Shown: positions 6,253 to 12,379 of the stretch, piece after piece
How the letters are laid out: the number at the start of each line of letters is the position of its first letter
Numbering within the stretch: the stretch's first letter is position 1
NCBI GenBank assembly: GCA_021805585.1
Contig: JAJZEY010000075.1
Span: 1 to 12,379, forward strand
From: Planctomycetota bacterium
Lineage (GTDB): Bacteria; Planctomycetota; Phycisphaerae; WQYP01
DNA: 12,379 nucleotides
Direction of reading: 5' to 3'
Notes under the pieces: generated by a model
What the model saw: only the letters and a program-made list of their open reading frames with translations
Database searches by the model: none
Told to the model about the DNA's origin: nothing
Position numbers and translations under genes: made by a program

Positions 6253-7068
6253 TCAGGCCGCCGGGCGGCGCAGCAGCGGAGATTCGTTGCGCCGCAGCGC
6301 ATCGGCCAGGAAATTCCGCAATTCCTCCGGGGTCACACCCCGCACCAGTCGGCCGCGCTCCGCCAGGCTTACCGCACCGGTTTCCTCACTTATAATAATG
6401 ACCACCGCATCGGATTCCTGGGAAAGCCCCAGGCCCGCGCGGTGCCGAGATCCCATTTCCTGACTAAGTTCGCCGACTTCGGCCAGAGGAAACTGCACCC
6501 CGGCCGCGGCGATGCGGCCGTCACGAATAACCACACCCATGTCATGAAGAATCGAACCGGGCCAGAAAATAGTGTTCAGCAGTTCAGACGTTGCATCCGC
6601 ATTCAGTGTCGTGCCGTTTTCGATCAGCGCTCCCAGACCGACTTCCCGTTCCACCGCGATCAGCGCGCCTATGCGGTTGCGCGCGCAATAATCAGCCGTG
6701 GCGCAAAGGCAGTCAATCAATCTTCGAGAGGTCGAACCGCCCAATCGGAAAAGCCGTGCTTCGCCTAAGCGCATCAAGGCTCGCCGCAATTCCGGCTGAA
6801 ACACGACGACAATGGCGAACGTGGTGAACACCAGCAGGCGGCTGAACAGGAACTCCACACGCACAAGTTTATCTCCGCCGAGTTTGATAATCGTGTAGGT
6901 AATTATCAGGAACAGGGCGGTGCCCTTAATCAGCCGGGCGCCGCGCGTCCCGCGCAGAAATTCCAGCACGCTGTAAACCACCACGCCAATCAGGAGAAGC
7001 TCAATGGCCACCACCCACCAGGAATAGGTGGTCAGGCGGGACATGAAGTTGTGCATAAACGTCGGCAT
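6253..7068 (-). CDS. cdaA: Membrane diadenylate cyclase (CdaA-type, DisA_N domain)
   Basis: This enzyme should condense two ATP into cyclic di-AMP at the inner membrane. Three hydrophobic helices lie at about residues 18-37, 48-63 and 73-90, followed by the family linker FQPELRRAL (90-98). The DAC domain covers about residues 115-240. The substrate-binding RHR motif is at 208-210 in GSRHRAGLGLSQESDA, followed by SEETGAVS (227-234). The catalytic block, normally Leu-His-Asp-Gly-Ala, reads ILHDMGVVIRDG (173-184), so Asp176 is kept but Gly-Ala is replaced by Met-Gly. No base is missing, so this is substitution rather than frameshift. The length of 271 is normal. The start used is ATG 7068; ATGs at 7056 and 7044 are alternatives, and none has a clear Shine-Dalgarno sequence. 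cdaR follows after 41 bases and the pair is probably one operon. Confidence 0.9.
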   Translation of the reverse strand: MPTFMHNFMSRLTTYSWWVVAIELLLIGVVVYSVLEFLRGTRGARLIKGTALFLIITYTIIKLGGDKLVRVEFLFSRLLVFTTFAIVVVFQPELRRALMRLGEARLFRLGGSTSRRLIDCLCATADYCARNRIGALIAVEREVGLGALIENGTTLNADATSELLNTIFWPGSILHDMGVVIRDGRIAAAGVQFPLAEVGELSQEMGSRHRAGLGLSQESDAVVIIISEETGAVSLAERGRLVRGVTPEELRNFLADALRRNESPLLRRPAA

Positions 7069-7077
7069 GGCTTTACC

Positions 7078-7105
7078 AGTATACGGCCAGATTCAACGCC
7101 CACAA
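7078..7105 (-). promoter_or_regulatory. Possible cdaA promoter
   Basis: On the minus strand TATACT (7083-7078) is a good -10 match. TTGTGG (7105-7100) is a poor -35 with a 16-base spacer. Transcription would begin only a few bases before ATG 7068, giving a leaderless or near-leaderless mRNA, or else one of the downstream ATGs is used. Confidence 0.25.
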
Positions 7106-7210
7106 ATTAACCGGCAGCCCCGGCGAAAAAAAACACCCGCCCGCCCCCATCGTTTTCCGGGTCGGACATCTTGCCCGACAAATTGAGACGGCCACGATTC
7201 GGCCCTCCGG

Positions 7211-7226
7211 CGTTGCCGCGGCAACG
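7211..7226. promoter_or_regulatory. 16-bp perfect palindrome, candidate operator
   Basis: CGTTGCCGCGGCAACG is its own reverse complement. It lies 143 bases upstream of the cdaA start and outside any credible coding region. A dimeric regulator site is one explanation. The adjacent AraC-type regulator usually prefers direct repeats, so a different protein would be expected. Confidence 0.3.
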
Positions 7227-7337
7227 TGGATCAGGAGCAAAGTTGGGCAGGTGAAAGTGGAGCGACTGATTGGCATAAAAATATTGCCGAATCAGATCAC
7301 CGGCGACCTTGCCGATAAAAACGCGCATCCCCGAGGG

Positions 7338-7387
7338 AAAACAGCCGCCCGTCCGGCTTGCCCGCCGCCCTTAGCCATGCGGCAGGC
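7338..7387 (-). terminator. Tandem stem-loop terminator of the AraC-family gene
   Basis: On the minus strand a 9-bp stem (GCCTGCCGC with GCGGCGGGC, one G-U pair, 10-base loop; 7387-7360) starts 3 bases after the TGA. It is followed by a second stem AGCCG/CGGCT with a 6-base loop (7358-7343) and then TGTTTT. The two hairpins with a U-rich end make a convincing terminator that separates the AraC gene from cdaA. Confidence 0.6.
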
Positions 7388-7390
7388 TGA

Positions 7391-8332
7391 TCAGATGTCC
7401 TTATCCGGCAAGTTGCGGCGGCAATCGCTGGGGGTTTTGCCCAGTCGCTGACGGAATGTCCGCGAAAGATGCGTCGGAGATGTAAAGCCTGCGGCGTGGG
7501 CGATTCGCCGGATGGGAAGGTGCGTTTCCCGTAACATTCGTTCAGCCCGATTTATGCGGCAATTCAGAATTTCGATCAGCGTGGTGTGCTGGCGTGCCGC
7601 AAGAAAACGGCGTTCCAGGGTGCGGCGTGTAACGCCTAGTTTTCGTGCCAGCAGGCCCACCGAAATATTCTGGTGACTGTGGTTCCAGATCAGATCCACC
7701 GCTTCGCCAACCAGTTTATCGGTCAGATGGTCCGTACGCGGCGCGGCAAGCTCTTCCGGGGTTGGTGGCGCGGTCGATAATGTGTCCCCCAGCACTCCGG
7801 ATAACAGGCTTAGCGCCATCAACGAGGCCGAAATCATGTTTTCCACTGGATCGGACAACGCGTGCCGGACCAGGTTGTTCATGCGTACAGCCAGGGCCGT
7901 GGCATCCGGCACGCGACGAATCGCCGTTTCAGGAGTCAGAAGGCCGGTCTGTTGCCAGCGGTGCGGAATTTCACCATTAAATGAAATCCACGCACAGGTC
8001 CAGACGCAACCGGCTCGCGCATGGTACCGGTGCCAGACATCCGGTAGTAAAAAAATCGCAGTTCCCGGTTCAATATTCACCAACCCCGTCTCCCGGGATT
8101 CAAACTCACCGCCGCCGGCGGTCAGCAGGACCAATTGATATTCCGGAAGCACGCGTCCTTTCGCCCAGGTAAACCAGTACACATCCGGATGCTTGGGCGC
8201 GCGGGCGGCATCCGGTGGCCGGTCGGCCTGCGCGCCTACTCCGGTCAGGTACAGGCCCATGTGAAGGATGCGATTGGTGGCCGGGAAATAGCGAAAAATC
8301 TCGGTACCAAGTGGCTGCAATTTGCGGGGCAT
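7391..8332 (-). CDS. AraC-family transcriptional regulator with N-terminal cupin sensor
   Basis: This 313-residue DNA-binding regulator has an N-terminal cupin-like sensing region (about residues 25-120). The run NIEPGTAIFLLPDVWHRYH at 86-104 is the typical turn of AraC-type ligand-binding cupins. The C-terminal region (about 205-307) has two helix-turn-helix motifs. The first is ISVGLLARKLGVTRRTLERR (223-242). The second is IRRIAHAAGFTSPTHLSRTF (274-293), followed by the signature RQRLGKTPSDCRR. It is divergent from the acetyltransferase gene across 340 bases, so it may control that gene, itself, or both; this is inference. The ligand is unknown, although cupin-AraC proteins often sense sugars. 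The start at 8332 has no strong ribosome site (GAGCC lies about 9 bases upstream). A tandem terminator follows the gene. Confidence 0.9.
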   Translation of the reverse strand: MPRKLQPLGTEIFRYFPATNRILHMGLYLTGVGAQADRPPDAARAPKHPDVYWFTWAKGRVLPEYQLVLLTAGGGEFESRETGLVNIEPGTAIFLLPDVWHRYHARAGCVWTCAWISFNGEIPHRWQQTGLLTPETAIRRVPDATALAVRMNNLVRHALSDPVENMISASLMALSLLSGVLGDTLSTAPPTPEELAAPRTDHLTDKLVGEAVDLIWNHSHQNISVGLLARKLGVTRRTLERRFLAARQHTTLIEILNCRINRAERMLRETHLPIRRIAHAAGFTSPTHLSRTFRQRLGKTPSDCRRNLPDKDI

Positions 8333-8672
8333 CTGAAAGGCTCACAAAAAATCTGCAATGCAACTGCCGAAGCGTGCGATTACTTCCGGCCCTTTATTTT
8401 TCAGCCGCCGAACAACGGCTTATGGCCGCCCGCGATCCAAAGGCGGCTGCGGGAATTCCCGATCGATTCATCGGCCCGTCCGCCGGCCTGCACCGGCCGA
8501 AGGTTGTCGTAATTTGAATAATAAATTTCATTTGCCGCCGCGTCAAATCCCGGTTCCCATTGGGATCCCTTTCCGGGCCGTGGCAGGCCGCCCCATGGCA
8601 GTGCCAGATCGGCGGAAAATTGCGTATTTATGGCGGCCAATCTAACATGCCCGCATGAGGAGTTTATCCCCC
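8333..8672. other. Divergent intergenic region between the AraC and acetyltransferase genes
   Basis: About 340 bases carry the promoters of two divergent genes. No credible gene was found. There is an AT-rich patch at about 8510-8532, and a GCCGG/CCGGC inverted repeat at about 8481-8497. AGGAG at 8658-8662 belongs to the acetyltransferase. A 97-codon open frame on the minus strand overlaps this region and the start of the next gene but shows no family motif. No clear sigma-70 promoter pair was found by eye. Confidence 0.4.
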
Positions 8673-9641
8673 ATGGAATCGCCGCCGCCGTCACTGGAAA
8701 TTATTCCCGCCGCCACGTTGGCGCTGGCCCGTCGCGGTATTGCCTGCATTTTGGACGGCCCGGAATCCGCCGATCGGCCCGCGGATTCCGCAGCCAAGGC
8801 GCGCTGGCGTAACTTTGAAAACTGGTGCGGGCTTCACGGTATCAGCCTGACCCGCCAAATGGCGGCGCTGGAGGGCGGGCGAATGGTTTCAGCCTGCCTT
8901 TGGACGCAAAGTCCCGGACGAACGGCCCTGCTTTACACAACCAATATCGGCCGTCATCCGACCGCGCGGCTGGCCACGCAGGCCTGCATTGCCGCGGTCT
9001 GCCGCCGCGCCGGCGAAGATGGCATGGTCATTGCCCAGACTATTTTGGATGCCGACAATAAGGCTTCGGCCGAGGCATTCCGGGCGGCCGCCTTTTTCGA
9101 TTTGGCGGATCTGTTCTACATGGAACGCAGCGCACCATTTTTTTCACCGCGCAACGATGCTCCCCCCGGTGTAAGTCTGTGGCCCTATCGTCCGGAACTC
9201 GATCACGTATTTGCCTCAACTATTCACGAAACATATCGGGAAACGCTGGACTGCCCCCGCATGGCCGGATTGCGGTCCATGACCGATGTCATGGCGGGTC
9301 ACAAGGCGGTCGGAATGTTTGATCCATCGCTCTGGTCGCTAGTGCGGCGCGGTGAAGACTGGATCGGCGCTCTCCTGCTTTCCCCGCACACCGACCCGCC
9401 CGCACTGGAACTGGTTTACCTTGGACTCGTGCCCGCGGCTCGCCGCAGCGGCATTGGCGGATTTCTGATGCGGCACGTTTTGCAGGTGTTAAGTGAGCGA
9501 CGCATCGGACAATCCATTTTGGCGGTGGACAAAGCCAATGCTCCGGCCGTGGCGCTTTATAAAAAAGCCCGATACCGCATCACCGGGGAACGCCACGTTC
9601 TGATTCTGCCCCTTCAATCGCAAGGCTCCGGCCGGTTGTAA
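8673..9641 (+). CDS. GNAT-family N-acetyltransferase with two GNAT-like domains
   Basis: The start at ATG 8673 is chosen because AGGAG at 8658-8662 lies 10 bases upstream; ATG 8655 would overlap that site. The 322-residue protein appears to have two acetyltransferase folds. The C-terminal one (about 165-315) is intact: ELVYLGLVPAARRSGIGG (246-263) holds the acetyl-CoA-binding Arg-x-x-Gly-x-Gly (257-262), and AVDKANAPAVALYKKARYR (284-302) is the usual motif B. The N-terminal half (about 8-152) keeps a motif-B-like end (DADNKASAEAFRAAAFFDL, 126-144) but lacks the Arg-x-x-Gly-x-Gly loop, so it is probably catalytically degenerate. The substrate is unknown; an amino group on a protein, amino acid or antibiotic are all possible. 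The gene is divergent from the AraC regulator and convergent with the glycosylase gene, 39 bases away. Confidence 0.85.
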   Translation: MESPPPSLEIIPAATLALARRGIACILDGPESADRPADSAAKARWRNFENWCGLHGISLTRQMAALEGGRMVSACLWTQSPGRTALLYTTNIGRHPTARLATQACIAAVCRRAGEDGMVIAQTILDADNKASAEAFRAAAFFDLADLFYMERSAPFFSPRNDAPPGVSLWPYRPELDHVFASTIHETYRETLDCPRMAGLRSMTDVMAGHKAVGMFDPSLWSLVRRGEDWIGALLLSPHTDPPALELVYLGLVPAARRSGIGGFLMRHVLQVLSERRIGQSILAVDKANAPAVALYKKARYRITGERHVLILPLQSQGSGRL

Positions 9642-9680
9642 AACCATTTGGCGGCACCCCACCCGCACTACCACACCGAA

Positions 9681-10385
9681 TCATTTTTTTACGGATCCGG
9701 ATTTCTTTGGCAGATACCGCCGCAGCGGGCAGCTTTCGCAGTCTGCTGTCGGTTTACAGAAGTGCTTGCCGATTTGCACAATCTGGGCGTGAAATTCGTT
9801 AAACAGTTCCACGTTTTCCGGCAAATGCCGCGCCATGGTCTGTTGCAGGTCATCATACGATGCCCCGACGGGCACCAACTCGTGGCGTTCCAGAATCCGC
9901 CGCGTGTAGGCGTCAATGACAAATACCGGGCGACTAAGCGCATAAAGAAGAATGCTATCCGCGGTTTCCGGCCCTATGCCGTTAACGGCCAGAAGCTGTT
10001 TACGAAGGTCCGCGGTGGAGATACGGGAAAGCGCGACAATCTGGCCATCAAAATTCCGTATCAGCCACGCCATCAGGTTCCACAACCGTCGGCTTTTTAG
10101 ATTGAAATATCCGGCGGCGGTAATCAGCGGGGCAATGCCGACGGGACCAAGATCAAACAGCAATCGGGCATCAAGAACCTTGGCCGCCTTGAGTTGCACA
10201 ATCGCCTTTTTCACGCCATGCCAACTGGTGTTTTGGGTAAGCACCGCACCTACCATGATTTCCAGCGGGGAATCGGCCGGCCACCACTGCTGATCGCCAA
10301 AACGGTTGTGCATGGCGGCGAAATAGCGCAAAAATACCTCCGACAAATTCCGCTGCGAACGGATTTTGAACGGTTTTGCCGTCAT
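9681..10385 (-). CDS. Endonuclease III-related HhH-GPD DNA glycosylase (MagIII/COG2231-like)
   Basis: This is a base-excision repair protein of the HhH-GPD superfamily. The helix-hairpin-helix is at about residues 131-149 (LLAVNGIGPETADSILLYA), and the catalytic aspartate is Asp158 in FVIDAYTRRIL. The catalytic lysine of true endonuclease III (the LPGVGRKTA position) is replaced by Glu140 or Pro139, so a monofunctional glycosylase without lyase activity is expected, as in the MagIII 3-methyladenine type. LTQNTSW (49-55) fits that group. The C-terminus has three cysteines (210, 216, 219; C-x5-C-x2-C) where endonuclease III has four, so the iron-sulfur cluster is incomplete or uses another ligand. 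GGAG at 10394-10397 is 8 bases before the ATG. It is downstream of the small membrane protein gene by 75 bases. The family call is firm; substrate specificity is inference. Confidence 0.88.
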   Translation of the reverse strand: MTAKPFKIRSQRNLSEVFLRYFAAMHNRFGDQQWWPADSPLEIMVGAVLTQNTSWHGVKKAIVQLKAAKVLDARLLFDLGPVGIAPLITAAGYFNLKSRRLWNLMAWLIRNFDGQIVALSRISTADLRKQLLAVNGIGPETADSILLYALSRPVFVIDAYTRRILERHELVPVGASYDDLQQTMARHLPENVELFNEFHAQIVQIGKHFCKPTADCESCPLRRYLPKKSGSVKK

Positions 10386-10419
10386 GCCGCAATCTCCGGA
10401 GCGCCAGGTGGGTCGCCTC

Positions 10420-10441
10420 GGCTGCCGGGTGGCCGGAAGCC
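10420..10441 (-). terminator. Stem-loop after the small membrane protein gene, no U tract
   Basis: GGCT-x-CCGG and CCGG-x-AGCC arms around a 4-base loop give an 8-bp stem with one mismatch. It starts about 20 bases after the TGA of the membrane protein and about 35 before the glycosylase start. There is no T-run, so it could be a 3'-end stabiliser or a Rho-type end rather than an intrinsic terminator. Confidence 0.35.
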
Positions 10442-10460
10442 GATTTGCAAAACGCTTGAC

Positions 10461-10841
10461 TCAGCGAATGTAGGTGATCGTGGCCGGTCCGGAAAGTATC
10501 AGCGCCAGTGTGAATACAACGTTTACCGCAAGAACCAGAATAGTCAGGCCCAAAAGTGGTTTGGACCGCGGTGCCAGGGCAATTGCGCCACCCGCCAGAT
10601 AACAGGCCATACAGTGCAGGAAAAAGCCCAGCATCAGGAAATGCCAGACCATAGCCACCGGTGCCGCGGGCAGCAGGTGCAGCCGAATATCAATATTCCA
10701 GACCAGGGCACCCACCGAAGCGGCCAGCAATACAAGCCACAACAGCGCGGTAATGGGCGGTTTGGCCGACGGATTGGAGTCCGCCGGAATAACGCTGGCC
10801 GGGTCAAACATAATAATGGAATCGTTCATGGAATCGCTCAT
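10461..10841 (-). CDS. Small three-helix membrane protein of unknown function
   Basis: I do not recognise this protein. The start at 10841 is chosen because GAGG lies 6 bases upstream; the frame is open further upstream to 10982 but those extra 47 residues are proline-rich and overlap the end of the RND gene. The resulting 126-residue protein has a polar N-terminus (1-29) and three hydrophobic segments at about 31-50, 62-89 and 96-117. The middle one contains WHFLMLGFFLHCMACYL, with two cysteines and two histidines close together. It lies 112 bases after the RND transporter on the same strand and 75 before the glycosylase. A link to the pump is possible from position only. No family function is assigned. 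Confidence 0.6.
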   Translation of the reverse strand: MSDSMNDSIIMFDPASVIPADSNPSAKPPITALLWLVLLAASVGALVWNIDIRLHLLPAAPVAMVWHFLMLGFFLHCMACYLAGGAIALAPRSKPLLGLTILVLAVNVVFTLALILSGPATITYIR

Positions 10842-10924
10842 GGCAAACCTCAATAAAACCGCTGTCATGGTAGTGAAAAGAGCGGGTTGGAGCAAGTTTG
10901 CCGGCGAGCCTTTGTTTCGGGGGA

Positions 10925-10943
10925 GTGCCCGGCCGCCCGGCAC
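10925..10943 (-). terminator. Stem-loop after the RND transporter gene, no U tract
   Basis: GTGCC and GGCAC form a 5-bp stem with two further inner G-C pairs past a mismatch. It starts 11 bases after the RND stop codon. No T-run follows. It may mark the 3' end of the pump transcript or protect it from decay. Confidence 0.35.
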
Positions 10944-10953
10944 CGTTGGCGGG

Positions 10954-12379
10954 TTAATCATCTGTGGGTACGGGCAGGCCATTGCCCGGCTTATTTTTGA
11001 AGAGCATCCAGTACGTCACCGGTACCACAAACAGGGTGAAAAAGGTGGAAGCGAACAGGCCGAATATAAGCGCCCAGGCCAGGCCGCTGAAAACCGGATC
11101 CGTCAGAATTGGAATGGATGAAAACATGGCCGCCGCCGCTGTCAGCAGAATGGGCCGAAGACGCACGACGCAGCTTTCCAGAATTGCGTCATGAAGCGGA
11201 AGACCGCGTGCCAGTGATCGATGGATAAAGTCAATCAGAATAATGGAATTCCGCGTTACAATTCCGGAAAGCGCGATCATGCCGATCATGGCGGTGGCGG
11301 TGAAAAAGACCGGTGAAGCGTAGCCGCCCGCCGTGGTCTGATCGACATGATTAAGCAAAAAAAAGCCGGGCATCACGCCGGGAATTGTAAGCGGAATGGC
11401 CAGCATAATGACCAGCGGCAGCAGAAATGCACCGGTTTGGGCAACCAGCAGAACATAAATACCGATCATGGCCGCGGCAAAGGCGATACCCAGGTCCCTG
11501 AAGACATGTTCGGTAATGCGCAATTCGCCTTCACCGGCGAAATTGACATGAATTCCAGGCCTTAATTGCCAGGCAATTCCTGATCCATTGTGAAAAAAGG
11601 ACCGCTGGCTCAGCGGCCTTGCGGGCACCCGCCGAATCCAGCCGCCGGCCACTTGTGTCATACCGGTGGTCGCGGGTTCGGCGGCGTCAGGCAGCTGGTC
11701 GGCCAAAACATCCGCTACGGCATTGACCGGCGGCCGCCCTGCGGTATCGGCATATACATATACTAATTTATGCAGATTTTTATGATATATTGTCTGGCCG
11801 ACATCGGTGTGCTTCCAGTGGCCAAGTTCCATCAGCGGTATCTCCTGACCCCCGGTGCCGGCCACGTTCAACCGGTCAAGCATGGTGGTGCTGGAACGGG
11901 CGGCTATCGGCAGGCGAAGCAGAATCGTCAGCGGCGCGCGGCGGCGGGGGGCGTGAATGAGGCCCGCCTTTGCGCCATGCAGTGCAATTTGCAGTGTGCG
12001 GGCAATGTCCGCGGCGGTGATTCCGTCAAGCGCCGCTTTTTCGCGATCAATTGTAAATACCCGTCGCTGCTCAGGAGCTTGCACACTCGTATCCGTATCC
12101 ACCACATCCGGTTCCAGCATAAGCCGGCGACGCACCGTGTCCGCGGCGGCCTGAAGTTCGCGGTAGGGCACGCCCGGTGCCCCGGTCACCTCGGCGACAA
12201 TCGAATCAAGCACGGGCGGCCCGGGTGGCGATTCGACAATGGCCAGCCTGGCACCATATTTCCGGGCGATGGCCGTAAGGGCGTTACGCATGCGCAACGC
12301 AATATCATGGCTTTGCATGACGCGACGGTCTTTGCCCGCCAGGTCGATTGCAATTTGTGCATCATTGGGATTATTCCGC
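10954..12379 (-). CDS. RND-family efflux transporter, C-terminal part (partial, truncated by window edge)
   Basis: The frame runs open to the right edge, so this is the last 474 or so codons of a protein usually about 1000-1100 residues long; the ATG at 12318 is internal. The leading residues RNNPNDAQIAIDL and QSHDIALRMR match the second periplasmic region of AcrB/HAE-type pumps. After about 290 periplasmic residues come five helices (TM8-TM12). The TM10 block GIVTRNSIILIDF aligns with AcrB GLSAKNAILIVEF, where the Lys940 proton-relay residue is; here it is Arg. The next element RLRPILLTAAAAMFSSIPIL is the standard one before TM11-12. These pumps use the proton gradient to export drugs, metals or lipids across the envelope, with a membrane-fusion protein and an outer-membrane channel that would lie outside the window. 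The substrate cannot be told. The stop is at 10954-10956. Confidence 0.9.
   Translation of the reverse strand, partial: RNNPNDAQIAIDLAGKDRRVMQSHDIALRMRNALTAIARKYGARLAIVESPPGPPVLDSIVAEVTGAPGVPYRELQAAADTVRRRLMLEPDVVDTDTSVQAPEQRRVFTIDREKAALDGITAADIARTLQIALHGAKAGLIHAPRRRAPLTILLRLPIAARSSTTMLDRLNVAGTGGQEIPLMELGHWKHTDVGQTIYHKNLHKLVYVYADTAGRPPVNAVADVLADQLPDAAEPATTGMTQVAGGWIRRVPARPLSQRSFFHNGSGIAWQLRPGIHVNFAGEGELRITEHVFRDLGIAFAAAMIGIYVLLVAQTGAFLLPLVIMLAIPLTIPGVMPGFFLLNHVDQTTAGGYASPVFFTATAMIGMIALSGIVTRNSIILIDFIHRSLARGLPLHDAILESCVVRLRPILLTAAAAMFSSIPILTDPVFSGLAWALIFGLFASTFFTLFVVPVTYWMLFKNKPGNGLPVPTDD

Larger units (their letters stand above)
7069..7390. other. Intergenic region upstream of cdaA and downstream of the AraC gene
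   Basis: This 322-base spacer holds no gene I can support. From right to left it contains the tandem terminator of the AraC gene (7338-7387), a perfect 16-bp palindrome (7211-7226), a GTCGG/CCGAC inverted repeat (7161-7179), an 8-base homopolymer of A at about 7127-7134 on the plus strand, and a promoter-like TATACT close to the cdaA start. Short open frames on the minus strand here lack family motifs and convincing ribosome sites. Confidence 0.5.

Noticed and set aside
7107..7328. Minus-strand 73-codon frame upstream of cdaA
   Set aside because: It contains a long homopolymer run and a palindrome and has no recognisable motif; it is better explained as non-coding DNA.
8401..8694. 97-codon minus-strand open frame between the AraC and acetyltransferase genes
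   Set aside because: It overlaps the acetyltransferase start, lacks a ribosome site and shows no family motif; a pilin-like remnant was considered but no pilin signature is present.
9648..10100. 150-codon plus-strand frame opposite the glycosylase
   Set aside because: It is the complement of conserved HhH-GPD sequence.
10194..10856. 220-codon plus-strand frame across the glycosylase and membrane-protein genes
   Set aside because: It spans two genes on the opposite strand that have clear domain or membrane structure, and its own composition is low-complexity Gln/Arg/Gly.
10842..10982. Upstream extension of the small membrane protein to 10982
   Set aside because: The extra 47 residues overlap the RND gene end and the hairpin, are not membrane-like, and a better ribosome site precedes 10841.
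1..12379. tRNA, rRNA, CRISPR array, integrase or intact insertion sequence
   Set aside because: No cloverleaf, repeat-spacer pattern, transposase or recombinase motif was found on reading both strands.

Overview
The window looks like a GC-rich chromosomal segment from an environmental bacterium, most plausibly a member of the Planctomycetota (Phycisphaerae-like). This assignment is an inference from gene style: a DUF1570-type secreted metallopeptidase directly after gatB, a receiver/HD-GYP orphan regulator of planctomycete type, a cdaA-cdaR pair without glmM, and an AraC regulator with an N-terminal cupin. No rRNA, tRNA, CRISPR array, intact insertion sequence or phage gene was seen.

Layout. 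1-301 is the C-terminal end of gatB (aminoacyl-tRNA amidotransferase). It is followed closely by a secreted or lipoprotein HEXXH metallopeptidase (314-1672). After a 249-bp gap holding two hairpins, one of them resembling an interspersed palindromic repeat, comes a response regulator with a c-di-GMP phosphodiesterase HD-GYP domain (1922-2941). A translationally coupled pair follows: a Dph6-like PP-loop ATPase (3157-3846) and a cytoplasmic BtuF-like corrinoid-binding protein (3843-4745). A 302-bp convergent spacer with several inverted repeats separates these plus-strand genes from the minus-strand cdaR and cdaA genes (5048-7068), which encode the YbbR-domain partner and the membrane diadenylate cyclase. 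Upstream lie an AraC-family regulator (7391-8332, minus) and, divergent from it, a double-GNAT acetyltransferase (8673-9641, plus). The right part is all minus strand: a MagIII/endonuclease III-like glycosylase (9681-10385), a small three-helix membrane protein of unknown role (10461-10841), and the C-terminal part of an RND efflux pump that runs off the right edge (10954-12379).

How the genes fit together. Two second-messenger systems are present: c-di-GMP hydrolysis (HD-GYP) and c-di-AMP synthesis (CdaA/CdaR). The CdaA carries an Asp-Met-Gly sequence where the family's Asp-Gly-Ala catalytic motif is expected. The Dph6-like/BtuF-like pair is the best candidate for an under-described system: bacteria do not make diphthamide, so the ATP-dependent ligase domain should act on something else, perhaps a corrinoid handled by its partner. 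The rest looks like ordinary chromosomal housekeeping and accessory genes. Canonical intrinsic terminators were found only after cdaR and the AraC gene; several other genes end in stem-loops without a U tract.
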